This document shows, piece after piece, positions 24,491-33,783 of a stretch of 64,000 nt of DNA. The first letter of the stretch is position 1. Every line of letters starts with the position of its first letter. The stretch is taken from the NCBI GenBank assembly GCA_039714155.1, contig JBDLJX010000001.1, forward strand, positions 62,001 through 126,000, in the 5' to 3' direction. A program made the translations under genes and the position numbers. The notes beneath the pieces are model-generated. The model ran no database searches. It was given only the letters and a program-made list of their open reading frames with translations, and was not told the DNA's origin. The stretch is from SZUA-186 sp039714155. GTDB taxonomy: Bacteria; Pseudomonadota; Gammaproteobacteria; UBA9214.

Positions 24491-25589
24491 CTACAGGCCA
24501 CTCTTCAGACTGGCCTCGATAAACTGGTCAAGGTCCCCGTCCAGCACCGCCTGGGTATTACCCGTCTCCACACCGGTACGCAGGTCCTTGATACGCGACT
24601 GGTCCAGCACATAGGAACGGATCTGACTGCCCCAGCCGATGTCGGACTTGCTGTCTTCCACCTCTTGCTGGTCGGAACTGCGCTTCTGCATCTCCAGCTC
24701 GTAGAGCTTGGACTTCAACTGCTTCATGGCCGTGGCCTTGTTTTTGTGCTGCGAGCGGTCATTCTGGCACTGCACCACGACACCGGTAGGCTCATGCGTG
24801 ATGCGCACCGCCGACTCGGTGCGGTTGACGTGCTGGCCACCGGCGCCACTGGCCCGATACACATCAATTCGCAGGTCTGCGGGATTGATATCGATTTCGA
24901 AGTCATCATCGATCTCGGGAGAGATAAACACCGCAGCAAACGAGGTATGACGGCGGTTGCCGGAATCGAACGGCGACTTGCGCACCAGCCGATGCACGCC
25001 GGTCTCGGTACGCAACCAGCCAAAGGCATAGTCGCCTTCCACCTTGACCGTGGCACTCTTGATGCCGGCGACTTCACCCGCTGAGACTTCGATCAGTTCG
25101 GTCTTGAAGCCGTGCCGTTCGGCCCAGCGCAAATACATGCGCAACAGCATTTCCGCCCAGTCCTGGGCCTCGGTGCCGCCCGAACCGGACTGGATATCAA
25201 GAAACGCACTGGACGCATCCATCTCGCCGGAAAACATGCGCCGGAATTCCAGCCTGGCGATATCGGCTTCCAGTGACTCGACATCCGCCTCGATGGCTGC
25301 CAGCGTGTCTTCGTCGTTCTCCTCGGCCGCCACTTCCAGCAACTCACCGGCATCCTGCAGTGCCTGGCCCATCTTGCTGAGCGTCAACACCACTTCTTCC
25401 AGGCGCGCGCGCTCACGCCCGAGTTCCTGGGCGCGTTCCGGGTTATTCCAGATGTCAGGGTCTTCGAGCTCGCGACTGACTTCTGTCAGGCGTTCCTGGC
25501 GCACATCGAAGTCAAAGATACCCCCTGAGGGCAGCAGAACGCCCGTCGAGGTCGTTGATCAGCGCGCGGATGGCATTGATATCAGGCAT
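24491..25589 (-). CDS. prfB: Peptide chain release factor 2, with programmed +1 frameshift
   Basis: RF2 ends translation at UGA and UAA. The codon-recognition motif SPF (in RKSPFDSGNRRHTSF) and the catalytic GGQ (in GAGGQHVNRTESAVRITH) are present. The gene starts at ATG 25589 (MPDINAIRALINDLDGRSAALRG). After 25 codons it meets an in-frame TGA, and a +1 shift at CTT-TGA-C leads into DFDVRQERLTEVS and on to the stop at 24491. The total is 365 residues. The slippery site is annotated separately. This is the usual autoregulation by RF2 level. Confidence 0.96.
25512..25526 (-). promoter_or_regulatory. RF2 programmed frameshift site
   Basis: On the minus strand the sequence reads AGGGGGTATCTTTGA: a Shine-Dalgarno-like AGGGGG three bases before CTT, then the UGA stop. 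It is essentially identical to the Escherichia coli prfB site. When RF2 is scarce, ribosomes slip +1 on CTT and bypass the stop. Confidence 0.95.
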
Positions 25590-25641
25590 GGTATCCCGTT
25601 CAGGAGTTAAAAAATCGAAACGCGAGATCATACTATTGAAA

Positions 25642-27363
25642 TTACTGGATTTCTATATGTTCAACAATGAGCTGGGCTGACTCCACACCGCGAAATTCAT
25701 TCACATCCAGCCGGTAGACGCAGCATGCCTGCCGGCAGTCCACGGGCAGCGGGGCGGTGTTGAATGCGATGGCATCAATGACTGTATCACCGTTAACCGG
25801 ACGCAGGTTCATTTTCAGGTGCCGCTCACCGACAACCCGGCTGCTCAGCACCTCAAATTCACCGTCAAACAGAGGCTCGGGAAAGCCCTGTCCCCACGGC
25901 CCGGCATCACGCAGGTCACGAGCCACAGCCAGACTGATTTCGTCCGCTGACAAGGCCCCGTCGCTGTGCAGCGCCCCGTCCAGGTCCTCTGCCGACAGGT
26001 GGTGCGCACTCTCGGCAGCAAAGGCGGCAGCAAAACCATCAAAATTTGCCGCCGCCAGTGTCAGGCCCGCCGCCATGGCATGGCCACCAAACCGGGTAAT
26101 CATCCCGGGGTGACAGGTTGCGATGGCATCCAGCACGTCACGAATATGCAGGCCCGGCACCGAGCGTGCCGAACCTTTCAGTTCGGCCTCCCCGGCCTTC
26201 GCAAAGGCAATTACCGGGCGGTGGAACTGCTCCTTGATTCTTGAGGCGAGGATACCGATCACCCCCTGGTGCCAGCCGGGATCAAACAGGCACAGGCCGG
26301 TCGGCAGGGACTGTTCCTCCAGGTGCAACTGTTTAATGGCAACGAGCGCCTGCGACTGCATGTCCGTCTCGATCTCGCGGCGTTCACGGTTCAGACTATC
26401 GAGTTGCGCTGCCATCTCGCGGGCGGCTGAGTCACTGTCTGTCAGCAAACACTCGATACCCAGCGCCATATCATCCAGGCGACCGGCCGCGTTCAGCCGC
26501 GGCCCTGCTGCAAAGCCAAGGTCGGTTGCAACGGCCCGGGAGACCGTGCGCTTGCCAACCTCGAGCAAGGCGCGAATGCCGGGGATACAACGACCGGCGC
26601 GGATACGTTGCAGGCCCTGCTGCACCAGCAGGCGGTTGTTATGATCGAGTGGCACCACGTCGGCAACGGTCCCCAGCGCCACCAGGTCAAGCAACTGGCC
26701 CAGATTCGGTTCCTCGATCGCCTGTTGCCGGAACCAGTCACGTTCACGCAAGCGGGCACGCAACGCCAGCATGACATAGAACGCCACACCGACACCGGCC
26801 AGGTTTTTGCTCGGAAAACAATCACCGTCCAGGTTCGGGTTAACGATGACATTGGCCTGCGGCAGCACCTCACCGGGTAAATGATGGTCGGTAACCAGCA
26901 CCTTGATACCCAGTTCCCTGGCAGTGGCGACACCGGCAACACTGGAGACGCCGTTATCCACCGTCACAATCAGGTCCGGCTGCATGTCAGCCGCGACGGC
27001 AACAATTTCAGGTGTCAGGCCATAGCCGTAATCAAACCGGTTCGGTACGAGATAGTGGACATCCTCCGCACCCATGGCGCGCAAGGCACGCATACACAGG
27101 GCACTGCTGGTCGCGCCGTCCGCATCGAAATCGCCGACAATGACGATGCGCTGCCGGTCCACCAGCGCGGTCTCGAGCAGATCAGCTGCCTGCGGCAGAC
27201 CACCGAGTTGCTCCAGAGGTAACAGTTTGTTCAGGGAGTAGTCCAGCTCGTCCACAGATTCGACACCCCGTGCGGCGTACACACGGCGCAGCAACGATGG
27301 CAGGGAATCCGGCAGGTCGATGCTGCCAGCAGGTAGTGAGCGACGGAGGATGCGACGGTTCAT
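25642..27363 (-). CDS. recJ: Single-stranded-DNA-specific exonuclease RecJ
   Basis: The 573-residue 5'-3' exonuclease of the DHH family has DFDADGATSS (motif I), the DHH motif in VTDHHLPGE, FGGHAMAAGLTL in the DHHA1 domain and a C-terminal OB-like part. It acts in RecFOR recombination and mismatch repair. The gene lies between thrC and prfB; recJ-prfB-lysS is a known gammaproteobacterial order. The RF2 start is 52 bases downstream of its stop. Confidence 0.95.
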   Translation of the reverse strand: MNRRILRRSLPAGSIDLPDSLPSLLRRVYAARGVESVDELDYSLNKLLPLEQLGGLPQAADLLETALVDRQRIVIVGDFDADGATSSALCMRALRAMGAEDVHYLVPNRFDYGYGLTPEIVAVAADMQPDLIVTVDNGVSSVAGVATARELGIKVLVTDHHLPGEVLPQANVIVNPNLDGDCFPSKNLAGVGVAFYVMLALRARLRERDWFRQQAIEEPNLGQLLDLVALGTVADVVPLDHNNRLLVQQGLQRIRAGRCIPGIRALLEVGKRTVSRAVATDLGFAAGPRLNAAGRLDDMALGIECLLTDSDSAAREMAAQLDSLNRERREIETDMQSQALVAIKQLHLEEQSLPTGLCLFDPGWHQGVIGILASRIKEQFHRPVIAFAKAGEAELKGSARSVPGLHIRDVLDAIATCHPGMITRFGGHAMAAGLTLAAANFDGFAAAFAAESAHHLSAEDLDGALHSDGALSADEISLAVARDLRDAGPWGQGFPEPLFDGEFEVLSSRVVGERHLKMNLRPVNGDTVIDAIAFNTAPLPVDCRQACCVYRLDVNEFRGVESAQLIVEHIEIQ

Positions 27364-27413
27364 TGCATCAATATTCCGGCCTTACGGGTAGCCTGGACAA
27401 AGGTGCAATAATG

Positions 27414-27448
27414 GCCGTGCCCAATCCTTATCTATTTGTTGGGCACGC
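27414..27448. repeat. Inverted repeat GTGCCCAA/TTGGGCAC
   Basis: GCCGTGCCCAA (27414-27424) pairs with TTGGGCACGC (27439-27448) around a short AT-rich loop, with CTTGCCCAACCTAC following. The TTGGGCACGCTTCGCCTTGCCCAACCTAC form is a frequent intergenic repeat in proteobacteria. It lies in the recJ-thrC gap. Confidence 0.5.
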
Positions 27449-27483
27449 TTCGCCTTGCCCAACCTACAGAACTTAAAAACCTG

Positions 27484-27555
27484 GCCACGGAAGCACACGG
27501 AAGTATAAATGCCCTGTTAGAAATATTTCCGTGTAATTCCGTGTGCTTCCGTGGC
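27484..27555 (-). terminator. Long inverted repeat downstream of thrC, possible terminator
   Basis: A perfect 19-bp inverted pair, GCCACGGAAGCACACGGAA (27484-27502) with its complement at 27537-27555, encloses a 34-base loop. On the minus strand it lies 49 bases after the thrC stop and is followed by CAGGTTTTTAAG, so it could end transcription. The plus-strand side is also T-rich (GATTTTTTT), so it may act in both directions. It may equally be just a repeat. Confidence 0.45.
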
Positions 27556-27604
27556 AAATTTGATTTTTTTATAGACAGGATCACTTAAGCAAGAGCCATC
27601 CGGG

Positions 27605-28735
27605 TCAGACCAGGTTGCTGACAATCGCTGCCTTGACCGACTCAAGATCGGCATCCACCGTCAACATGCCTTCACTGCATTGCTTGATCGCCGTATCCGG
27701 GTCCTTGAGGCCGTGACCGGTGAGGGTACAGACGACACGACTGCCAGCCGGGATCTTGCCGGATTTGATATCGCGCAGGGCGCCGGCAACAGACGTCGCC
27801 GAAGCCGGTTCACAGAAAATGCCTTCTTTTGACGTCAGCAGTCTCTGCGCAGCGAGAATCTCCTCGTCCGTACATTCATCAAACCAGCCACCGGATTCCT
27901 CCTTGACCTTCCAGGCCTGCTCCCATGACTGCGGATGGCCAATGCGGATGGCCGTTGCCACCGTTTCCGGGTGGTCCACCATGTCGCCACGCATGAACGG
28001 TGCCGAACCGGCAGCCTGATAACCCACCATGGTCGGGCGCCGGTCGGTTACCACCGCACCCGGGTGCCTGCAGTCACCGCCGCAGAATGCACAGGCCTGC
28101 GTCGCCACGCCGGCGTACTCACTGTAGCCAATCCAGTGGGCCGTGATGTTGCCGGCATTACCGACTGGCAGGCAATGAAAGTCAGGTGGGCCGCCCAGTT
28201 CGTCAATAATTTCAAACGCCGCCGACTTCTGGCCCTGCAAACGATACGGATTGATGGAATTCACAATGGTTACCGGCGCATGTTCGGCCACTTCCTTGAC
28301 CAGCCGCATGCCGTCATCGAAGTTACCGCGGATCTGGATGACAACGGCGCCGTGGATCATGGCCTGCGCCAGCTTGCCGAGTGCAATCTTGCCTTCCGGG
28401 ATAATGACAAAGGCGGTGATGCCGGCACGCGCGGCATAGGCAGCGGCGGCAGCCGAGGTATTACCGGTGGAGGCACACAACACGGCGCGGCTGCCCTCTT
28501 CCACGGCCTTTGTCACGGCCATGGTCATGCCGCGGTCCTTGAAGGAGCCGGTCGGGTTCAGGCCTTCGTACTTGATATAGAGTTCGGCATCGCTGCCAAT
28601 CTCGCGCGGGATATTCTCCAGCCGCACCAGTGGCGTATTGCCCTCGCCAAGGCTGATCACGCGCGTGGTATCGGTAACCGGCATGCGGTCACGGTAGTGC
28701 TCAATGATTCCGGTGTAACGGGTTCCAGTAGACAT
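27605..28735 (-). CDS. thrC: Threonine synthase
   Basis: The 376-residue PLP enzyme converts O-phosphohomoserine to threonine. The PLP lysine is Lys66 in NPTGSFKDRGM; the phosphate-binding segment GNAGNITAHW follows at about 192-201. An insert around residues 209-232 carries three cysteines (Cys215, Cys218, Cys222) in CAFCGGDC, which I do not associate with the short-form family in general. The gene lies downstream of hom, separated by a GTAGCCCGGATG repeat, so the two form the end of the aspartate-to-threonine branch. Confidence 0.94.
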   Translation of the reverse strand: MSTGTRYTGIIEHYRDRMPVTDTTRVISLGEGNTPLVRLENIPREIGSDAELYIKYEGLNPTGSFKDRGMTMAVTKAVEEGSRAVLCASTGNTSAAAAAYAARAGITAFVIIPEGKIALGKLAQAMIHGAVVIQIRGNFDDGMRLVKEVAEHAPVTIVNSINPYRLQGQKSAAFEIIDELGGPPDFHCLPVGNAGNITAHWIGYSEYAGVATQACAFCGGDCRHPGAVVTDRRPTMVGYQAAGSAPFMRGDMVDHPETVATAIRIGHPQSWEQAWKVKEESGGWFDECTDEEILAAQRLLTSKEGIFCEPASATSVAGALRDIKSGKIPAGSRVVCTLTGHGLKDPDTAIKQCSEGMLTVDADLESVKAAIVSNLV

Positions 28736-28764
28736 ATTGTTTATCCAGGTTTTAATGTTCAGAC

Positions 28765-28875
28765 GTAGCCCGGATGAAGGCCGTCAGGGCCTGCCCCGGC
28801 AATGGGTAAGCCGGGGCCGTAATCCGGGATTGAGACTTCATTCCCCCGGATTTCGCTACGCTACCTCCGGGCTAC
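28765..28875. repeat. GTAGCCCGGATG intergenic repeat, copy 2
   Basis: The 111-bp element begins GTAGCCCGGATG and ends CTCCGGGCTAC, with inner pairs CCCCGGC/GCCGGGG and AATCCGGG/CCCGGATT. It lies between hom and thrC. Confidence 0.75.
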
Positions 28876-28905
28876 AATGTTCGCGAGATCGTCAAACGTC
28901 AATAA

Positions 28906-30222
28906 TCAATCACAATCCAGGTGTTCCAGCCGTATGCGCGTCACCTTGCCGTGAATCGTTTCCAGCGCCTCGATCTGGCTGATGGCGGCATTCATCTGCT
29001 GCTCGCGGACCGTATGTGTCAGCATGATAATCGGCACCTCATCGACTCCGTCTGCCGGCTCTTTCTGCAGGATCGCCTCGATACTGATAGCCGAATCACC
29101 CAGGATACGCGTCACCTCGGACAACACACCCGGTTTGTCGGTGGCCAGCATGCGCAGGTAACAGGCAGTCTCGACATCGTCCATTGCCAGGATCGGTGCA
29201 TCCGACAGGGCGTGCGGCTGGAATGCGAGGTGTGGCACCCGGTTCCCGGGGTCTGCTGTCAGGGTCCGCACCACATCAATAATATCGGCAACCACGGCCG
29301 AGGCAGTCGGCTCGGCACCGGCGCCAGCGCCGTAATACAGGGTTGGCCCAACGGCGTCGGCCTTGACCAGTATGGCATTCATGACGCCATCGACATTGGC
29401 AATCAGGCGCCGTTCCGGTATCAGGGTCGGGTGCACCCGCAGTTCAATGCCGGCTTCCGTGCGGCGGGTAAGACCCAGGTGCTTGATGCGATAACCGAAT
29501 TCCCCGGCATAGGCAACATCTGCACGGGTAATGTGACTGATGCCCTCGGTATATACCTTGTCGAACTGCAGCGGTACGCCAAAGGCAATCGAGGCGAGGA
29601 TGGTCAGCTTGTGTGCCGCATCGATGCCTTCAACATCGAAGCTTGGATCGGCCTCGGCATAGCCCAGCTGCTGTGCTTCTTTCAGAACGTCATCGAAATC
29701 ACGCCCCTTGTCGCGCATCTCGGTCAGGATAAAATTACCGGTACCGTTGATGATGCCGGCCAGCCATTCGATCTCATTGGCCGCCAGCCCCTCGCGCAAC
29801 GCCTTGATGATGGGTATGCCACCGGCAACTGCGGCCTCGAAGGCCACCATGACACCACGCTCCTGCGCTGCCGCGAAGATCTCGTTACCGTGCAGGGCAA
29901 TCAGCGCCTTGTTGGCAGTTACGACATGCTTGCCATTGGCAATGGCCTTCAGCACCAGTTCCCGTGCCGGTTCGTAACCGCCAATCAATTCAACCACGAT
30001 ATCGATGGCCGGGTCCTCGACCACCGCAAAGGCATCATTGGATACCGGGATGGACTCGATGCCGGGCAACCGCGCCGGGTCATAGCCCCGTGCTGCCGCA
30101 TGGGTAATCTGGATACCACGCCCGGCACGCCGGACGATTTCATCGGCATTGCGATTCAGGACGTTAAAGGTCCCCCCGCCCACCGTGCCAAGACCCAGCA
30201 GGCCAACATTAACCGGATTCAA
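28906..30222 (-). CDS. hom: Homoserine dehydrogenase (monofunctional, ACT-domain type)
   Basis: The 438-residue enzyme reduces aspartate semialdehyde to homoserine. It has the NAD(P)-binding GLLGLGTVGGG at the N-terminus, catalytic-domain segments ANKALIA, GIINGTGNFIL and PSFDVEGIDAAHK, and a C-terminal ACT domain (about 350-435) for amino-acid feedback, presumably by threonine. The start is TTG at 30222: GGAGG lies nine bases upstream, and the start falls four bases after the alaC stop, suggesting coupled translation. The frame is open further upstream, but that part lies inside alaC. Confidence 0.94.
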   Translation of the reverse strand: MNPVNVGLLGLGTVGGGTFNVLNRNADEIVRRAGRGIQITHAAARGYDPARLPGIESIPVSNDAFAVVEDPAIDIVVELIGGYEPARELVLKAIANGKHVVTANKALIALHGNEIFAAAQERGVMVAFEAAVAGGIPIIKALREGLAANEIEWLAGIINGTGNFILTEMRDKGRDFDDVLKEAQQLGYAEADPSFDVEGIDAAHKLTILASIAFGVPLQFDKVYTEGISHITRADVAYAGEFGYRIKHLGLTRRTEAGIELRVHPTLIPERRLIANVDGVMNAILVKADAVGPTLYYGAGAGAEPTASAVVADIIDVVRTLTADPGNRVPHLAFQPHALSDAPILAMDDVETACYLRMLATDKPGVLSEVTRILGDSAISIEAILQKEPADGVDEVPIIMLTHTVREQQMNAAISQIEALETIHGKVTRIRLEHLDCD

Positions 30223-30226
30223 TGAT

Positions 30227-31432
30227 TTATCCTCCCGATGCGCGCGCCTGGTCCAGATCCCTGCGGAACATATCGCGAATACCGCGAACCGCCTGGCGCG
30301 TACGATGTTCATTTTCAATCAGACCAAAGCGGACGTGATCATCTCCATAGGAACCAAAACCGATTCCGGGTGAAACCGCCACCCTGGCATCAACCAGCAA
30401 CTTCTTGGAAAACTCGAGCGAACCCATCTCGCGATACGGTTCCGGGATCGGCGACCAGACAAACATGGTGCCTTTCGGCCGTTCCACCGGCCAGCCCAGA
30501 TTGTTCAGACCGTCGCACAGAACATTGCGACGACTGCGGTACATACTGCAAATCTCCTGCACGCAGTCCTGTGGTCCATCGAGTGCGGTAATAGCCGCCA
30601 CCTGTATGGGTGTAAACATACCGTAATCCAGGTAGGACTTGATCCGCGCCAGCGCGGCAACCAGGGTTTCGTTGCCACACATGAAGCCGACCCGCCAGCC
30701 GGGCATATTATAGCTCTTGGACAGCGAGAAAAACTCGACCGCACAATCCAACGCGCCGTCGACCTGCAGGATGGATGGCGCCTTGTAGCCATCGAAGACC
30801 AGGTCGGCATAGGCCAGATCCTGGATGACCCAGATCTCGTTTTCACGGGCAATATCAACAACCTTCTGGTAGAAGTCCAGCTCGACGCACTGGGTGGTGG
30901 GGTTGCCGGGGAAATTCAGGATCAGCATCCTGGGCCGTGGCCAGGAATCCTTGATCGCCTTTTCCAGTTCGGCGAAGAAATCCACGCCGGGACGCAACGG
31001 CACGTGCCGGATATCGGCACCGGCAATAGCAAAGCCATAGGGATGAATCGGATAGGCGGGGTTTGGCACCAGTACCGCATCACCCGGCCCCATGGTCGCC
31101 AGCGCCAGGTGCGCCAGCCCCTCCTTGGAACCAATGGTGACAATGGCATGCCGGTCGTAGTCGAGGTCGACATCATAGCGACGACCGTACCAGTCGCAGA
31201 TCGCCTTGCGCAGCCGCGGTATGCCTTTCGACAGTGAGTAGCGGTGGGTATCAGGCCGCTGCGCGGCCTCAACCAGTTTATCGACGATGTGCTTCGGTGT
31301 CGGCTGGTCCGGATTACCCATGCCAAAGTCGATAATGTCTTCGCCACGTGCGCGCGCCGTTGCCTTCAACTCGTTCACAATGTTGAAAACATAGGGCGGC
31401 AAGCGCTTTATGCGGGCGAATTCCTCAATCAC
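30227..31432 (-). CDS. alaC: Alanine-synthesising aminotransferase, class I/II (AlaC-type)
   Basis: The 401-residue fold-type I PLP enzyme has the lysine in SLSKSYNMPGWRVGFMCG, the Tyr/Asp pair of QDLAYADLVFDG and the C-terminal Arg region of the family. AlaC makes alanine from pyruvate and glutamate. The alaC-hom-thrC order is common in gammaproteobacteria. The start is GTG 31432 and the gene is divergent from the Mth938-like gene, with about 157 bases between for promoters. Confidence 0.92.
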   Translation of the reverse strand: MIEEFARIKRLPPYVFNIVNELKATARARGEDIIDFGMGNPDQPTPKHIVDKLVEAAQRPDTHRYSLSKGIPRLRKAICDWYGRRYDVDLDYDRHAIVTIGSKEGLAHLALATMGPGDAVLVPNPAYPIHPYGFAIAGADIRHVPLRPGVDFFAELEKAIKDSWPRPRMLILNFPGNPTTQCVELDFYQKVVDIARENEIWVIQDLAYADLVFDGYKAPSILQVDGALDCAVEFFSLSKSYNMPGWRVGFMCGNETLVAALARIKSYLDYGMFTPIQVAAITALDGPQDCVQEICSMYRSRRNVLCDGLNNLGWPVERPKGTMFVWSPIPEPYREMGSLEFSKKLLVDARVAVSPGIGFGSYGDDHVRFGLIENEHRTRQAVRGIRDMFRRDLDQARASGG

Positions 31433-31589
31433 ATCGACAACCGGAAGTTACGCAGGGTTTCAGGAGTTTTCCGTAAGTAGTTATAAGTGCTTACGTTACT
31501 TAAATTTTCATGTTGAAACAAGGGGGTAGACTGCATTGCCTGCCCCGGCCTCCCTTGCCAGCCCCGGCATGCCTTTGTATGGTTGGGGC

Positions 31590-31958
31590 ATGCGCTTCTC
31601 CCATGAAAAAGTCGAAGGCAACAGTATCAACGGCTATGCCAGCGGCCAGGTGACCGTCAATGGCGAGGTCATCACCCATAGCGTTGTGGTTACCCCTGAC
31701 CAGATAATCCATGACTGGCTGCCGGCGGTTTTCGAGGAGCTGGAAGCGGCCCACCTGGAACGGCTTGGCGAACTGGAACCGGAAATCATTCTCATCGGCA
31801 CCGGCGCGACCCTGCGCTTTCCGCCGCCGGCCTGGACGGCCGGTTACCTTGCAAAGGGAATCGGTGTCGAGATCATGGACACGCAGGCCGCCTGCCGCAC
31901 CTATAATGTCCTGCTGTCGGAAGACCGGCACGTGGTGGCCGGCCTGTTAATCAGTTAA
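31590..31958 (+). CDS. Mth938-like domain protein (DUF498)
   Basis: The 122-residue protein starts MRFSHEKVEGNSINGYASGQ and has the family core IILIGTGATLRFPPP, then GIGVEIMDTQAACRTYNVLLSEDRHVVAGLL. These match the Mth938/NDUFAF3-like family of small proteins of unclear bacterial role. ATG 31590 fits the family start; the open frame to 31536 reads as low-complexity sequence. It is divergent from alaC, the usual arrangement, and precedes a DUF5062 gene by 24 bases. Confidence 0.88.
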   Translation: MRFSHEKVEGNSINGYASGQVTVNGEVITHSVVVTPDQIIHDWLPAVFEELEAAHLERLGELEPEIILIGTGATLRFPPPAWTAGYLAKGIGVEIMDTQAACRTYNVLLSEDRHVVAGLLIS

Positions 31959-31982
31959 CGAACCCACATATCAAGAGCGCCC

Positions 31983-32249
31983 ATGAAAAAGAAAAAACTC
32001 AAGCACGAAGTCGAATTACTGAAGGAAGCCATTCTGGCCGGCATGAAATATGGCGAGCAACGCGGTGTCGTCGAGTTTGAAGCCACCGACTCGGCCAATG
32101 AAAAAATCGAATACATCTACAAGCTGCTGGTACATGACAAGGTGATCCAGCCGCTCGCAAAAGACCAGATTTCTTTACCCAGCATGAAACACAAACTCGC
32201 GCTCTGGTATGCACGCACGTTGCCGGCGGATCATCCGTTGCTGAAATAA
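31983..32249 (+). CDS. DUF5062 small protein
   Basis: The 88-residue protein begins with a basic MKKKKLKHEVELLKEAI helix and ends KLALWYARTLPADHPLLK. The middle, EKIEYIYKLLVHDKVIQPLAK, is the core I associate with DUF5062, known from Vibrio and Shewanella. It is helical and charged with no membrane segment. Its role is unknown. It follows the Mth938-like gene and converges with cfa. Confidence 0.8.
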   Translation: MKKKKLKHEVELLKEAILAGMKYGEQRGVVEFEATDSANEKIEYIYKLLVHDKVIQPLAKDQISLPSMKHKLALWYARTLPADHPLLK

Positions 32250-32331
32250 AATAACTGACAGGCCCGTTACCTGACTCCGCCTCCCTTTTGATGACCGTCC
32301 CTCTCAAGATTGAACAACGGCCGCAGGACTG

Positions 32332-33450
32332 TCAACGCAGCGATTCGTAGCCGCCTTCCAGGCCCTCCCGCGAATAGACCAATTGCCATAACTGGTTACG
32401 CCGGGCCCGGAACGAGCCCGCGCCAGACAGGAGAAAGAACTTCCACATCCGGTAAAAACGTTCATCGTAGCCCAGTTTTTCCAGTTCATCCCGGTGCGTG
32501 TCTATGTTGGCCATCCATGCCATGAGGGTGGGGTCGTAGTGCACGCTGAAATTATGCCAGTCCTCAAGAATGAATACGCCTTCTGCAGCGCGAGCCACCT
32601 GGGACGGCGTCGGTAACACACCCCCGGGGAAAATGTATTTGTTGGTCCAGGGATCGACGGCCGTTGCCGTGGTATTGGTACCAATGGTGTGAAGCAGGAA
32701 CAGCCCGTCGTCAACCAGGCAGCGATCCACCACCTGCATGTAGGGCCGGTAGTTTTTTGGCCCTACATGTTCGAACATGCCCAGCGAGACGATCCGGTCG
32801 AAGCGCTCGTTGATATTTCGATAATCCTGGAAACGCAGCTCGACATCGAGTCCCTTGCACAGTTCCTGCCCCAGTTCAATCTGTTCTCTCGACACGGTGA
32901 TGCCCACCACCTTCGCACCGTATCGCTCGGCGGCAAAACGGGCGAAACTGCCCCAGCCGCAACCAATATCCAGCACCCGCATACCACTGCTTAAACCGAT
33001 CTTGCGGCAGACCAGATCGAGCTTTGCTTCCTGCGCCGCATCCAGATCACCGGCTTCCTTCCAGTAGCCACAGGTGTAGGTCATCCGCCTGTCCAGCATG
33101 CAGCGATACATCTCGTTACCCATGTCGTAATGGTGTGCACCGATGTGGTAGGCGCGTCTTCGGCTCTGCAGATTGATCAGCTTGGCCCGGATAACCGGGA
33201 CCAGGAGTTTCAGTGGCTGAACCTTGTGCTCGAGGCCGGCCCGGATGACGCGATGGAACAGCGCATCGAGCTGTTCACAGTCCCACCAGCCGTCCATATA
33301 GGACTCACCCAGTCCGATGGATCCCCCATCGGCCAGGATGCGCTGATAGAAGCGTGGATCCTTGACCTGCAGGTCCCAGGGCTGGTTGCCGCCGACCTCG
33401 ACCCCGGCAAGTTCAAGCAGGCCGCGAATGGTGGTTTCGGAACGATTCAT
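32332..33450 (-). CDS. cfa: Cyclopropane-fatty-acyl-phospholipid synthase
   Basis: The 372-residue enzyme transfers a methylene group from SAM to double bonds of membrane phospholipid acyl chains. It has the SAM site VLDIGCGWGSFARFAAERYG, the core segments HYDMGNEMYRCMLDRRMTYTCGYW and MFEHVGPKNY, and a C-terminal FRARRNQLWQLV. In many bacteria cfa is RpoS-dependent, and here rpoS lies just upstream on the same strand. ATG 33450 matches the family N-terminus; the frame is open to 33579. Confidence 0.94.
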   Translation of the reverse strand: MNRSETTIRGLLELAGVEVGGNQPWDLQVKDPRFYQRILADGGSIGLGESYMDGWWDCEQLDALFHRVIRAGLEHKVQPLKLLVPVIRAKLINLQSRRRAYHIGAHHYDMGNEMYRCMLDRRMTYTCGYWKEAGDLDAAQEAKLDLVCRKIGLSSGMRVLDIGCGWGSFARFAAERYGAKVVGITVSREQIELGQELCKGLDVELRFQDYRNINERFDRIVSLGMFEHVGPKNYRPYMQVVDRCLVDDGLFLLHTIGTNTTATAVDPWTNKYIFPGGVLPTPSQVARAAEGVFILEDWHNFSVHYDPTLMAWMANIDTHRDELEKLGYDERFYRMWKFFLLSGAGSFRARRNQLWQLVYSREGLEGGYESLR

Positions 33451-33783
33451 CGTGGTCGGGTACCGGGAAGTTGCGTGAAGCTGCGGGTCAGTGAAACAAG
33501 TTGCGGATATTATCACAACAGCGTTGTGGATCATCCCGGGACATGAGCGGTGGCATTCTTCACTTACCAAGGCATACATAAGTTAGCCGGCATAAGCTTT
33601 CGGGACCGTCGGCCGCATGGACGCGGCCATCGAGTGTACGACATACAGGGATGTATTAGTGTCGCGAGAGGCAGGGATGCCGGAAGCGACCAGGGATGTA
33701 TTCACAGCATGTCCCGCAAGCTCAGGTCGGCTCACTTCCGTACTTGTTAGTATATGGTCTTTCTCTCGTCTCTACGGTAAAAA
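33451..33783. repeat. Gap between rpoS and cfa, with a possible degenerate CAGGGATGTATT repeat
   Basis: No gene is seen in these 333 bases. GGCCGC/GCGGCC (about 33611-33628) forms a hairpin. CAGGGATGTATTA (from 33647) and CAGGGATGTATTCACAGCATGTCCC (from 33691) repeat each other and resemble the centre of the elements at 38839-38940 and 43401-43496. It is probably a decayed copy of that family. No clear rpoS terminator or cfa promoter was seen. Confidence 0.4.

Noticed and set aside
28921..30225. 434-codon plus-strand open frame opposite hom
   Set aside because: It mirrors hom in the antisense direction; its translation is low-complexity and unlike any protein, while hom has full family motifs.
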